Assembly: GCF_024363565.1 (NCBI RefSeq)
Contig: NZ_JAJEKE010000012.1
Span: 62,001-126,000, forward strand
Length of the DNA: 64,000 nucleotides
Direction: 5' to 3'
Source: Lutispora saccharofermentans
Lineage (GTDB): Bacteria; Bacillota; Clostridia; Lutisporales; Lutisporaceae
Shown here: positions 44,838 to 54,267 of the stretch, in pieces
How positions within the stretch are numbered: position 1 is the stretch's first letter
How the letters are laid out: each line of letters begins with the position of its first letter
Translations under genes and position numbers: made by a program
The notes under the pieces: model-generated
Told to the model about the DNA's origin: nothing
Databases searched by the model: none
Seen by the model: the letters and a program-made list of their open reading frames with translations, nothing else

Positions 44838-45458
44838 TCAAGTATGGGTTTCCATGCGAATAACTGCATCAGCTTCCTTCGCCAATTCCTTGTTATGCGT
44901 TACAACAATAACGCATTTATTTTCTTCATGGGCAATCCGCTTTAATAGATCAATTACATCCCATGCAGTGGCGTCATCGAGATTTCCGGTGGGTTCGTCG
45001 ACCAATAATAGTTTGGCCTCACTGGCCAATGCCCGGGCTATAGCGACCCGTTGCTGTTGACCTCCAGAAAGCTGCAAGACATTTCGCTTCCAAAACTCTT
45101 TTCCAATGCCGATGGTGCCAAGCAGCGTTTCAGGATTCCCCTTACCACCAAGTTTTACATTTTCTATAGGCGTGAGGTAATCAATCAGGTTGTAGTTTTG
45201 AAATACCAATGAACTGTGGTACTTGCGATGAGTTGTAAGCCCCTTGGAAGTAAGTGGCTTGCCGTCATAGAGAATTTGCCCCTTGACAGGGACATCCAAC
45301 CCTGCCAACAAGGATAAGAGCGTCGTCTTACCCGCGCCGCTCGGCCCGAGGATCGCATACATTTTCCCACAATCAAAGCCGTAGTTTACGTCGTCAAGAA
45401 TCAAAGCCTCTTTATTTGATTTGTAATAATAGGACACACTTTTTGCTTCTAAAATCAT
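44838..45458 (-). CDS. ABC transporter ATPase (MacB/LolD type)
   Basis: 206 residues: Walker A GPSGAGKTTLL, Q-loop VFQNYNLIDYLTP, signature LSGGQQQRVAIARAL, Walker B LLLVDEPTG, H-loop VVVTHN. Drives the two FtsX-type permeases encoded just upstream. Such systems remove peptides or act mechanically on the envelope rather than importing. Confidence 0.92.
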   Translation of the reverse strand: MILEAKSVSYYYKSNKEALILDDVNYGFDCGKMYAILGPSGAGKTTLLSLLAGLDVPVKGQILYDGKPLTSKGLTTHRKYHSSLVFQNYNLIDYLTPIENVKLGGKGNPETLLGTIGIGKEFWKRNVLQLSGGQQQRVAIARALASEAKLLLVDEPTGNLDDATAWDVIDLLKRIAHEENKCVIVVTHNKELAKEADAVIRMETHT

Positions 45459-45468
45459 AATTGCCTCC

Positions 45469-46917
45469 TTAACTCAATTCGCCCAATATATCTCTGGGCT
45501 TTTTGCGCAAGATGCTTATTCCTGCGATTCCAACAGATGCACCCACTAATGAAATCATGCCCAACCCGCAGAAGATCATCATTTCATCGGTAACTGCAAC
45601 ATTTACGCCAATTACGGTTTGTTCCGATTCCCTATATTCCGTTAATACCTTGCCTGCGTCCATGTCTTTTTGTATTTGTGCTTGTTCTATTTGCTGAGTG
45701 ACCAAATAGTTGGCTGCGACTTCCGTTATTACCGGCGCACAGGCAAAGGAGATTGCAAAAGACAGAAATGTAATAATCAGAGCTTCCACGAAAAGCTGAC
45801 TTAAAATATTTACCTTTTGGCAACCAAGTGCAAGCAAAACACCAATTTCATGGTTTCTGTTCTTCACCCAAAAGACAAAGATTAAAAAGAGAATCATTAG
45901 GCCCGCAACAAAGGTAATGACAATAAGCAATGTGCTAATTTTCGCCAAGTCATTAAAATTGGAGGACATTGTAGACATATTACCGTTGCGGTCAATCAGA
46001 TCGTACCGCTCCCAGTCAATGCCTACATTTTCGACAGCAGTCTTTACGCTATCATATTGATCTACATCTCTGATTTTGAAATAAGCATGTTCAAATAAAG
46101 GGTCATTCTCGTATCCCTCTGCCTTTTCTGGAAAGCGTAAATCCGTGAAAACAATATTTTCTGAACGATAAGTATCCCCACTCATTTTGGGGGACATCAA
46201 TTGTTTGGTTTGATATATCCCAATAACCGTCGATTCATATGTGGTGGTATTTTCCGGATCGCGGCGGTTTTTAAACTGCAAAACATCGCCTACAGAAATG
46301 ACGTTTTCTTTCGCCAGTTGTTCGGAAATAACGCATACATTCTGATCATCTGCCTCAACCATGCGCCCGCTCTTAATACTAACATTGCCGGAAAGTACAT
46401 TGAAGTCAAGTGCCATCCTCCTGTTGCCTATGAGTGAAACACAGCCAATATCAGCATATTGATCGACATCCGCATCCTCAATTCTCTCGAAATTCCCGGG
46501 CAAAACCGGAGTAATAACGGTTGTGATATTATAATCGGCTATCCCCGGCACAGTGGCTATTTCTTCAATGTCATCCATTTGCAAGGAATCAAAAGAGTTA
46601 TCCGTCCACGATGACCATTGCGGACCCCAAGCGGTATCAGTAATCTCCTGGTGTACTCCTCCGTAGGAGCCTTCGCCGTTCTCATCAAAATGCTCAGATG
46701 CCTCCATGATTCGTTTGAAGCGGTTTCGCTCATTAGCGTCTAAGCGTAAACCAGCGCCTATTGCTTGCCGAGTATTGTCCTGTGTTTGCACACTGGCGTT
46801 TCTGCTAGCCATGCCACATAATATAAGCAAGCTGATGGTCACGATAACCAATAGCAAAAGCAAGGTTTTGATCGGCTTGCGAATCACGCTACGCCAAGCT
46901 CTCTGTATACTGTTCAT
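45469..46917 (-). CDS. FtsX-like ABC permease
   Basis: 482 residues. Membrane helix near residue 15-35, a large extracellular MacB-PCD-like domain (about 40-325), then three helices (ISTLLIVITFVAGLMILFLI, FAISFACAP..., MMIFCGLGMISLVG) and the cytoplasmic tail ILRKKPRDILGEL. Encoded 10 bp before the ATPase gene. Confidence 0.88.
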   Translation of the reverse strand: MNSIQRAWRSVIRKPIKTLLLLLVIVTISLLILCGMASRNASVQTQDNTRQAIGAGLRLDANERNRFKRIMEASEHFDENGEGSYGGVHQEITDTAWGPQWSSWTDNSFDSLQMDDIEEIATVPGIADYNITTVITPVLPGNFERIEDADVDQYADIGCVSLIGNRRMALDFNVLSGNVSIKSGRMVEADDQNVCVISEQLAKENVISVGDVLQFKNRRDPENTTTYESTVIGIYQTKQLMSPKMSGDTYRSENIVFTDLRFPEKAEGYENDPLFEHAYFKIRDVDQYDSVKTAVENVGIDWERYDLIDRNGNMSTMSSNFNDLAKISTLLIVITFVAGLMILFLIFVFWVKNRNHEIGVLLALGCQKVNILSQLFVEALIITFLSFAISFACAPVITEVAANYLVTQQIEQAQIQKDMDAGKVLTEYRESEQTVIGVNVAVTDEMMIFCGLGMISLVGASVGIAGISILRKKPRDILGELS

Positions 46918-46918
46918 C

Positions 46919-48136
46919 CTATCCCTCCATTCTCGAAAGTGTATCTCTGGGGTTTGTGTACAGTGTCGGAGAAATTGAAATTCCTACCGTCAATAGTACA
47001 ATCGCGCTTCCCAGTAAAATAAGCATCAAGACATGTTGACCCTCTAATCGAATATTCGCAATGCCAATAAAACTATCCGACGAGAATAAATTGTTCATCA
47101 GCTTGTTCAAAAACAGGCTACTACAAGTGGTTGCACCGATGATCGCCAAGCAAAGCAGGGAAAGGCTTTCCGTTATTGCCTGCAAAAAAAGATCGAGTTT
47201 TGATACACCTAAGCTGATTAAAACGGCCATTTCTTTTTTACGCGTTCTCATCCACATACAAAGGAGCAATGAAATGACAATTATAGCTGTTGCGACAATC
47301 AACGCAAGTATCAGAGATGTGATACGAATAATCTGCTTTAATGGCGCCTGTATCTGTTGATACAGTGCATCGGACGAGGTGATACTGATACTGTCGTCAA
47401 TTATCGATTCTATTTGTTGATGCAGAGTAGTCAATGCATCGGGGTCGGCTGCATAAACGGAAAGTTTGGAGAAATCGTATGAGGTAAACAGCGAGGCAAA
47501 TATTCCGTGATCAACAAAAACCTGATTTTCTATGCGATATACGGACATTACCGATTTTTCCTGTTGCCGTTCCATACCTGAAAAGAAAATTCCGACAATC
47601 TCTCCCGATGCACTAGCCCCGGCTTCCGTTCTAAATGTGATCATGTCGCCTATACTAAGCCCGTTGGCATCCGCCAGTATAGAGTCGATAATTACCCCGC
47701 CCCGTTTTTCAGTGATGGGGTTGCCTTCAAGCAGACGGTATTTTTCCTCCGCAAACAATCCGTCAATTTCAGTATTATCATAAGCGTGGAGAGTTACTGT
47801 GAAGTTTGCAGTATCCGCTGAATCTATATATGTTACAGGGGAAAAATCGGTGGGATAAGCTGTGGCTCTTGCCGCCCGATTGATACGGCTCACAGAATCT
47901 AAGCCGGAAATCAAGGCTATACTTTCAGCGGAAATGTTATTTATACCTTGCTGATTTTCCAAAACGAGTTTTGAGCCTGTCTTTTCTTTAAGAGAGTCGC
48001 TCGTTGCCTGTGCGGTCATTAAAACGATTGTGGCGCACAAAATCATGGTACTCATAATGAAAAAACAGGAGATCAGAAGAATACTTTTGCTCTTTTTGCG
48101 CCTGATATAGCAAAGAGCGCGTTTGAAAAAGTTCAT
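46919..48136 (-). CDS. FtsX-like ABC permease
   Basis: 405 residues from ATG 48136 (GGTGGAG upstream; longer frames lack one). Same layout as its neighbour: MNFFKRALCYIRRKK, helix, outer domain, helices at about 275-300, 325-345 and 370-395, tail NPRDTLSRMEG. Pairs with the 482-residue permease as a heterodimer. Confidence 0.87.
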   Translation of the reverse strand: MNFFKRALCYIRRKKSKSILLISCFFIMSTMILCATIVLMTAQATSDSLKEKTGSKLVLENQQGINNISAESIALISGLDSVSRINRAARATAYPTDFSPVTYIDSADTANFTVTLHAYDNTEIDGLFAEEKYRLLEGNPITEKRGGVIIDSILADANGLSIGDMITFRTEAGASASGEIVGIFFSGMERQQEKSVMSVYRIENQVFVDHGIFASLFTSYDFSKLSVYAADPDALTTLHQQIESIIDDSISITSSDALYQQIQAPLKQIIRITSLILALIVATAIIVISLLLCMWMRTRKKEMAVLISLGVSKLDLFLQAITESLSLLCLAIIGATTCSSLFLNKLMNNLFSSDSFIGIANIRLEGQHVLMLILLGSAIVLLTVGISISPTLYTNPRDTLSRMEG

Positions 48137-48140
48137 ATAA

Positions 48141-48653
48141 TCACTCCACCATCCTGTAGATATACACTTGCTCCGCGTGAAGAATGCTCTCGCCGTCATA
48201 TTCGCCAGCGACAAATAATCCTGTTTGTTTCTTAACGTCATCGATGGTTGCATCCTCATAAGTCATCGCCCCTGTGGAAAGGCTTACCTGTACGATTTGG
48301 AATGTACAGCTTTCGTCATAGGTAACTATAACTTGTTTAACCCGACTCTCATTTTCAGGTGCAGCCGCGTAAGCCAAATCACCCTCATAAACTGTTGGTG
48401 AAATCGTACAGCCACTATCTGAAAACTCTGTTACAGAGCCATTCAATTGGCAGCGTTCAGATAGCTCATCAAAGGTTTCTGGATTATTGACCGCTAGATT
48501 ATCTTTGTTTTCTTTGCTTTCGTCTGTAGAACCTCTACTTGTCTGCGCCGAAGGATTTGGAGAATTGTTGTTATCAAACGGCTTATTTCCGCAACCAGAG
48601 CAGAATATCAGTAGAAGTATTGTGATTAAAGTGAAAAGCATCCTGTGTTTCAT
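48141..48653 (-). CDS. Putative lipoprotein of the exporter operon
   Basis: 170 residues; signal peptide with lipobox (LLIFCSGC), low-complexity linker rich in N, S and E, then a beta-rich domain. AAGGAGGT precedes ATG 48653. First gene of the operon; could be an accessory or adaptor resembling HlyD's role in MacB systems, though no HlyD domain is seen. Confidence 0.72.
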   Translation of the reverse strand: MKHRMLFTLITILLLIFCSGCGNKPFDNNNSPNPSAQTSRGSTDESKENKDNLAVNNPETFDELSERCQLNGSVTEFSDSGCTISPTVYEGDLAYAAAPENESRVKQVIVTYDESCTFQIVQVSLSTGAMTYEDATIDDVKKQTGLFVAGEYDGESILHAEQVYIYRMVE

Positions 48654-48763
48654 AAAACTACCTCCTTCATTTTCATGTCTATCGTATAGCCATGTTTCTC
48701 TAAAAGTCCTGTAGGGTTTCGTGGAAATACACCCTGTTCTTAAAGGATTTTTAGATAGTTGTA

Positions 48764-48801
48764 TGGTATGATGTAAATGGTATAATGTAATCGGTATCAT
48801 A
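48764..48801. promoter_or_regulatory. Tandem 14-bp direct repeats in the divergent promoter region
   Basis: ATGGTATGATGTAA (48764-48777) is followed at once by ATGGTATAATGTAA (48778-48791) and a partial third GGTATCAT. Probable site of the response regulator; the second copy also contains a TATAAT -10 box for the regulator gene. Confidence 0.6.
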
Positions 48802-48817
48802 AAAAGAGGGTCTAAAC

Positions 48818-49501
48818 ATGAGAGTATTATTAATTGAAGATGACGAAAATCTATCTGCTGTAATTGAGGAGCAGTTGCAAAAAGAGGGCTACATTACAAA
48901 CCGTTGCGCTGATGGCGAAACGGCTTTGTCTTATGCCCTGAATCTCGAATATGGCCATGATATTGTTTTACTGGACAGGATGCTGCCTATTATAGACGGC
49001 TTGACGATTTTGAAAGCAATGCGGCGAAAGCAAATATACACACCTGTGCTGATGATGACCGGGCTCGGTGAATTGGATGATAAAATCGATGGGTTAGATT
49101 GCGGGGCCGACGATTACTTGGTCAAGCCGTTCCATATGAAAGAATTGCTGGCGCGGGTCAGAGCTTTGACACGCCGCCCAACAGATATTGTCGATAAAGA
49201 GGTATTGACGGCATATGATCTCACCTTGGACGCTGGGCAGAGAAGGCTTACCTGCAATGGTTATTCGATTATACTGACACAAAAGGAAGCCGATGTGATG
49301 ACTGTTTTTTTAGAATCACCTGATAAGATGCAGACCCGTGATGGGTTGCTCTGGAAGGTGTGGGGCGGACGCGGAGAAGTTGAGGATGGCAATATAGACA
49401 ACTATATTCATTTCCTGCGTAAGCGCCTGCGTGAATTAGGTTGCAAAACTACAATCAAAACTGTATACGGCGCAGGCTATAGGTTGGAGGAATCGCCGTG
49501 A
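48818..49501 (+). CDS. OmpR-family response regulator
   Basis: 227 residues: acidic pocket LLIEDDEN, phospho-Asp in DIVLLDRMLPIIDG, T/K in MMTGLG and LVKPFHMKEL, winged helix ending IKTVYGAGYRLEE. Divergent from the ABC exporter operon, which it most likely activates. The stop overlaps the kinase start by ATGA-type coupling (49498-49501). Confidence 0.93.
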   Translation: MRVLLIEDDENLSAVIEEQLQKEGYITNRCADGETALSYALNLEYGHDIVLLDRMLPIIDGLTILKAMRRKQIYTPVLMMTGLGELDDKIDGLDCGADDYLVKPFHMKELLARVRALTRRPTDIVDKEVLTAYDLTLDAGQRRLTCNGYSIILTQKEADVMTVFLESPDKMQTRDGLLWKVWGGRGEVEDGNIDNYIHFLRKRLRELGCKTTIKTVYGAGYRLEESP

Positions 49502-50781
49502 TAAAAAAGCTTCGGAAAAAATTGGTAGTAATGTTTTTGTCTTTCACTATGTTGGCTTTTACTATAATGGAATTGCTAATGGTAGGCAACACAGTGGCAA
49601 GAGTGCAGGAATCCGAGATGATATTTGTTGGCAATATGTGTGATAGCATCATTGAGCAAATCAAAGATGGAGTGGGAATAAATGACCCTAATTTGTTAAG
49701 TTATGTTACTAAATTCCACGGGTGGGTTTATATATCCGACGGAATTTCTGAAATATCCAGTGTGGAAAGTTTCGTTACATCCTCAGATATTTTGATCAAG
49801 CAAATGAAATCCGGGAATATGCTTCTTTCAACAACCGTTGAATCGAACGCTAATATTGAGATGGCTACTCGCACCATATACTTAATTAGTGAAACGCAAA
49901 ATGAAAAATACTGTGGGGTGAACGACGCTTTTCAAGCATCTGGAACCGAATATAATTTGATTTTGATTGTTCCACAATCTACGCCATGGGAAATCATAAA
50001 AAGTTATTGCAGTTGGTATCCTCTGGTATGGTTGGGTATGCTCTTGCTCATGTATTTTATGAGCCGTATACTGATCGGCAAAGCAGTAGAGCCGGTGGAG
50101 GCAACCATAAAAAGCCAGAAGAGGTTTATTGCGGCTGCTTCACATGAATTAAAAGCACCACTATCGGTGATACAAGCCAATACAGAAACTCTATGTATTG
50201 ATCAAGCCACAGCTTCACAGAAAAAACAAAAGGTTGTATTGGATGAATGCGGGCGCATGTCCACGCTCATACAATCCATGCTTAGATTAGCGTCGAGTGA
50301 CACCGGAAGCTGGAAAATGAGCATGAAAGAAACAGATGTGGATTCTCTTTTGATTGAGGCATGGGAAGCATTCCAAGAATCTGCACGGAAGAAAAACATC
50401 CGTATAGAGTTGAACATAGAAGAACATTATCCCAAGTTCGTTGGGGATAAGGAACATATTGGCACGGTTCTTGGTATCTTGATTGATAATGCAATCTCGT
50501 ATTCTATGCCCGACTTGTCTATTGAAATGGGTGCGGAGGTACAGCAGAAGCAAATTGTGTTCTTTGTAACAGATCATGGGGCGGGCATCTCCAATAGCGA
50601 AAAAGAAAAGGTATTTGAGCGTTTCTATCGCGCTGACCCGTCAAGAAATAGCAAGGAGCATTTTGGACTAGGCTTGTGCATTGCCAAAGAAATTGTTCAG
50701 CTACATCAAGGGACTATCACATTGGAGGATACTCCAGGTGGCGGATGTACCTTTAAAGTTAAATTACCTATAAATCAGTAG
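49498..50781 (+). CDS. Sensor histidine kinase
   Basis: 427 residues, GTG start. Two membrane helices (about 12-32 and 178-200) enclose an extracellular sensor domain, then ASHELKAPLSVIQANTETL (H-box), IGTVLGILIDNAISYSM (N-box) and DHGAGISNSEKEKVFERF/ HFGLGLCIAKEI. It reads an envelope signal for the adjacent exporter. Confidence 0.92.
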   Translation: MIKKLRKKLVVMFLSFTMLAFTIMELLMVGNTVARVQESEMIFVGNMCDSIIEQIKDGVGINDPNLLSYVTKFHGWVYISDGISEISSVESFVTSSDILIKQMKSGNMLLSTTVESNANIEMATRTIYLISETQNEKYCGVNDAFQASGTEYNLILIVPQSTPWEIIKSYCSWYPLVWLGMLLLMYFMSRILIGKAVEPVEATIKSQKRFIAAASHELKAPLSVIQANTETLCIDQATASQKKQKVVLDECGRMSTLIQSMLRLASSDTGSWKMSMKETDVDSLLIEAWEAFQESARKKNIRIELNIEEHYPKFVGDKEHIGTVLGILIDNAISYSMPDLSIEMGAEVQQKQIVFFVTDHGAGISNSEKEKVFERFYRADPSRNSKEHFGLGLCIAKEIVQLHQGTITLEDTPGGGCTFKVKLPINQ

Positions 50782-50959
50782 TCTATACACGTAACCGGTT
50801 ATCGTGCAGCGTATAAGGTCATTGAATGCTTGTTTCATCATGAGGTAGTACTCTTTAATACGAATGTTTGACTGCAGTGCAGCTAACATTCATATTATTA
50901 CCATCTCTAGAAAAATATATATTCGGAACGTTCCGATTAGATTAGTTATCAGCACGTAA

Positions 50960-51228
50960 TGATTATATTGGCAAGCAGGGGGAATGGCGCGCCAAAGCGC
51001 CCATTCCCACGCTTCACGCATTCCTTCCTCCGGTCGCAATGGCTCCGCTCTGCTTGTTGAGGCTCTGCCCCAAACCCCGTCAGACAGCCTGCTTTCGCGT
51101 CTGTCTGTTAAGCGCCTGACGGCGCTGCTGCACGTCCCTTTCGGGACGCTTTTTACATGCGGAGGGAGGAATGCGTTCCAAATGCCGTTACCGCTGTTTT
51201 TCCTGAAAGGAAGGCTCCTTATTTTCGC
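50960..51228. other. GC-rich intergenic block of conjugative-transposon type
   Basis: Marked rise in GC, with many short inverted words (GGCGCGCC, GACGGCG, CCCTTTCGGGACG). Both strands have open frames but none looks like protein. This composition, next to a relaxase end, fits a Tn1549-like element. Confidence 0.5.
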
Positions 51229-51412
51229 CCAGCCATGTTTCCGTAATGCTCCCGGCTCGGCTTGGGATTCTCTATAATAGACAGTCCGTTCTCCAGACAA
51301 ATCATATCGCTTAACCGGCGAATGGCTCTTGCGGAATGCCGGAAATCCTCAAACTTTTTCCTGCAGTCCAGCGCCGTGGATTTGAGCAGCCCCTTTCTTA
51401 AGTTTGAAATGC
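51229..51412 (-). pseudogene. Relaxase (Mob/VirD2 type) C-terminal remnant
   Basis: Minus strand codes RKKFEDFRHSARAIRRLSDM, ICLENGLSIIENPKPSREHY and GNMAGRK before TAA. The ENGLSIIENPKPS block is typical of relaxases of Firmicutes conjugative transposons. The 5' end is lost at about 51412. Confidence 0.7.
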
Positions 51413-51416
51413 AATA

Positions 51417-51458
51417 AAAACCTGCCCCCTAATGATAAAAACATAAGGGACAGGTCAT
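51417..51458 (-). terminator. Hairpin with T-run
   Basis: ACCTGTCCCTTATG pairs with CATTAGGGGGCAGGT with mismatches, followed by TTTTATT on the minus strand. Marks the broken edge of the relaxase remnant. Confidence 0.5.
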
Positions 51459-51500
51459 TTGCTTTAGAGAAACGGTTGGATAGAAAAACTTGTATTCACA

Positions 51501-51509
51501 TGCTATAAT
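51501..51509 (+). promoter_or_regulatory. Extended -10 promoter
   Basis: TGCTATAAT fits the TGnTATAAT extended -10 element; no clear -35. It drives the nucleotidyltransferase at 51576. Confidence 0.5.
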
Positions 51510-51575
51510 GTTTTATATATCACAGTTAAACAAAAAATTTGGTAGAATTATTAAGTCAATGTCAAGGAGCAAAAA

Positions 51576-52253
51576 ATGAATTATGATATAGATATCTGGA
51601 TGAAAGCATACTTGGAGGATCTGAAAACTCTGCTTGGCTCTCGTCTGCTGTTTGTCGGGCTGCAGGGAAGTTATTGTCGCGGCGAAGCAACGGACAGCAG
51701 CGATATTGATGCGGTTGTTATACTTGACCATGTGACTCCGCAAGATTTGAAAGCATATAGCGTCATGTTGGACACCCTTCCGAACCGGGAAAAAGTATGT
51801 GGATTTATCTCCGGCCGGCAGGAGTTAATCAATTGGGAACGTTCCGATCTGTTTCAGTTCTATCATGACACCACGCCGATTTTTGGCAGCATCGATTTTC
51901 TGCTGCCGCTGATTGGTAAGGAAGATATTCGTCGTGCCGTCCGAATAGGAGCCTGCAACATCTATCACATGTGCGGCCACAACATAGTGCACGAAAAAAG
52001 CGCCGAGATATTGAAAGCCCTTTATAAATCAGCCGCTTTCACCGTACAGGCAGTCTATTATGATCAAACGGGAACATACATAAAACAAAAGTCCGAGCTT
52101 ATCCCCATGCTGCAACCACAGGAACGGGAAATTTTGCAGACCGGCATTATGTTCAGAAAACAGCCTAATATGGCGCAGGCTGAGTTTGACCGACTCTCTG
52201 AACTGCTGTTCAATTGGGCGGCAGGGTTGATTATCGAGTACAAAACCGACTGA
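51576..52253 (+). CDS. Nucleotidyltransferase domain protein
   Basis: 225 residues. Catalytic motif GLQGSYCRGEATDSSDIDAVV (G-S-x-x-x-G-...-D-x-D) near residue 30-47. A MinD-like aminoglycoside or small-molecule nucleotidyl transferase fold; substrate unknown. CAAGGAGC precedes ATG 51576. Distinct from the NTase at 58325-59164. Confidence 0.82.
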   Translation: MNYDIDIWMKAYLEDLKTLLGSRLLFVGLQGSYCRGEATDSSDIDAVVILDHVTPQDLKAYSVMLDTLPNREKVCGFISGRQELINWERSDLFQFYHDTTPIFGSIDFLLPLIGKEDIRRAVRIGACNIYHMCGHNIVHEKSAEILKALYKSAAFTVQAVYYDQTGTYIKQKSELIPMLQPQEREILQTGIMFRKQPNMAQAEFDRLSELLFNWAAGLIIEYKTD

Positions 52254-52326
52254 GAAAAAGCAGAAATTACACGAGCGTTATAGAACTCAAATTTATACCC
52301 TACACAGGTTAGAAAGGACAAGTCAA

Positions 52327-53083
52327 ATGGAAGATTGGTTTACAATAAATCATATTGATGCGGATACGCATATTATCAGTGAATACCGGCATTGTGGGAG
52401 GAAACGCACTGCTATCTTTTAAACGGTTCCAAGCGCAGTCTTCTGATTGATACCGGACTTGGTATTTGTAATATTTATAACGAGGTAAGGAAGCTAACGG
52501 ACAAATCGGTTACTGCCGTTGCCACCCACATCCATTGGGATCATATCGGAGGTCACAAATATTTTCCGGATTTTTACGCTCATGAGGATGAATTGAATTG
52601 GCTGAGCGGCGAATTTCCTTTGACTATGGAGCAGATCAAAAGTATGGTAATCGACCGCTGTGAGTTGCCGGAAGGTTATGAGGTAAACAAGTATGAGTTT
52701 TTTCAAGGTACTCCAACACGAGCGCTGAAGGATGACGACGTAATTGATATCGGAGGCCGCCGCATTCAGATGCTGCATACTCCCGGACATTCGCCGGGAC
52801 ATATGTGCTTTTGGTAAAAAGATCGCGGCTATCTTTTTACCGGCGATCTGGTCTACAAAGACACACTGTTTGCCTATTACCCCTCCACTGACCCGACTGC
52901 CTATCTTGCTTCTCTTGAGCGAGTGGCGGCACTTCCGGTCAAGCGGGTGTTCCCGGCACATCACAGTCTTGATATTCAGCCGGAGATTCTCGTCCGTATG
53001 CGGAACGCTTTTCGTCGACTGAAAGCGGATGGCAAGTTGCATCACGGCAGCGGAACATTCGATTACGGCGATTGGGCCTTTAC
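52327..53083 (+). pseudogene. MBL-fold metallo-hydrolase, disrupted three ways
   Basis: ATG 52327 with AAAGGA reads MEDWFTINHIDADTHIISEY. A one-base shift near 52391 changes frame; the rest has the zinc motif THIHWDHIGGH and HTPGHSPGHMCFW, then TAA at 52815 where homologous codons continue (KDRGYLFTGDLVYKD... AHHSLDIQPE). Finally the C-terminus is cut at 53083 by the neighbouring fragment. Confidence 0.82.
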
Positions 53084-53520
53084 ATTCCTCCCATCACCGG
53101 ACCGCCGTATCCAGCATCAGGCGAGCTGTTTTTCATCTCCTGCTCCAGCTTCATGGAGTAATTTTCGCTGTCCCAAAAGCTGACATAGATTTCTCCATCC
53201 GGCGTTTTGATGGGACGCTGCTCAAATCCTTCCCCATAACCATCAGAGTTCTGACCGCACACATAGTCCATAAGCGCAGCGGTTTCTTCTCCGGTGAGAG
53301 TCTCCTTCAGTCCTACAGTCATGACTCCCCACAGCTCACCATCAACAACCTCCACTGTCGGGTAGAGACTATGCACCTTTTCTTTAAGAGCTTCGTCGTG
53401 AATGTACTCGGCAAGACCTCGGTCATTTTCAAAGTGCCGGTTCTCCTTTGCTATGGCAGCGAGGATTTGATCCTCATATGCCACCGCATCCCTGGACGAG
53501 ATATCCTCCCGCTCATTCAC
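53080..53520 (-). CDS. Conjugative-element accessory protein (C-terminal part)
   Basis: 146 residues, GTG start without a clear ribosome site. ALMDYVCGQNSDGYGEGFEQ and IYVSFWDSENYSMKLEQE match the C-terminal block of ArdA-neighbouring proteins in Clostridia ICEs, which are usually longer. Probably the surviving end of such a gene; product uncertain. Confidence 0.5.
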   Translation of the reverse strand: MNEREDISSRDAVAYEDQILAAIAKENRHFENDRGLAEYIHDEALKEKVHSLYPTVEVVDGELWGVMTVGLKETLTGEETAALMDYVCGQNSDGYGEGFEQRPIKTPDGEIYVSFWDSENYSMKLEQEMKNSSPDAGYGGPVMGGM

Positions 53521-53577
53521 CGAATTTCTATTTGTAGTAAATCATAGTAATAAATATAAAAAATTTATATTAAGCTC

Positions 53578-53640
53578 TTGACATATCAATTCATATATCG
53601 TATATTTTAACTAAGTTCAAATATTTTAACTAAGTTAAAA
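53578..53640 (+). promoter_or_regulatory. Promoter with two TetR operator repeats
   Basis: TTGACA (53578-53583), 17-bp spacer, TATATT (53601-53606). ATTTTAACTAAGTT occurs at 53604-53617 and 53623-53636, 19 bp apart; the second is a perfect palindrome TTTTAACTAAGTTAAAA (53624-53640). Both cover the -10 and start site, so autorepression is expected. Confidence 0.78.
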
Positions 53641-53656
53641 GTGTCCGGAGGTTAAT

Positions 53657-54253
53657 ATGAAACAAACGAAAAAAGAACGTACTCAAAAAGAAATCATCGA
53701 GGCTGCGAAGGATATCATCCATGATAAAGGACACGAAGCCGTTACTGTTCGATATTTGGCTGAAGTAACAGGATATTCATATACCAATCTATATTACTAT
53801 TTTAAGGATGTGAATGCTCTCTTGTGGACATTACGTCTCGATATGATTGAGGATATGATTACAGAGCTTACATCCATTTCCTTTAAGAACGATGATCCTG
53901 TGGAAGAAATCCTTGGCGCTTTTTTCTGCTATACGGACTATTTCTTCAAACACCCGAATGTATTCCGTTTTTTTTACTTTTATCCTTTTGTTCAGCCGGA
54001 GGGAGATGACAGTTATCAAAAGCTTGGGCAACGATTTCACAGCATGTGGCAGACATCCTTTATCAGGCTAATCCAGGAAGGCATCATTCAAACTGAGGAT
54101 ATTGAAGTTGTAGCCAAGACTATCATTTACGCCTTACAGGGAATGATCATGCTGAGTTTCTCATCCAATGGTGCTACACAAAAAGAAGAGATCAAAGATG
54201 AGCTTATAAAACTTGTGAATTACTTATTCAATAAGAATAAGAGAAATTATTAA
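53657..54253 (+). CDS. TetR family regulator
   Basis: 198 residues with HTH VRYLAEVTGYSYTNLYYYFKD. CCGGAGG precedes ATG 53657. It heads a module with a membrane protein, FMN-binding protein and flavodoxin and most likely binds the repeats at 53604-53640. Confidence 0.87.
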   Translation: MKQTKKERTQKEIIEAAKDIIHDKGHEAVTVRYLAEVTGYSYTNLYYYFKDVNALLWTLRLDMIEDMITELTSISFKNDDPVEEILGAFFCYTDYFFKHPNVFRFFYFYPFVQPEGDDSYQKLGQRFHSMWQTSFIRLIQEGIIQTEDIEVVAKTIIYALQGMIMLSFSSNGATQKEEIKDELIKLVNYLFNKNKRNY

Positions 54254-54267
54254 GGAGGTTATGTCTT

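Noticed and set aside
50890..51300. Minus-strand open frame of 136 codons over the GC-rich block
   Set aside because: It overlaps the relaxase remnant in another frame and its sequence is low-complexity R/P/A from GC-rich DNA.
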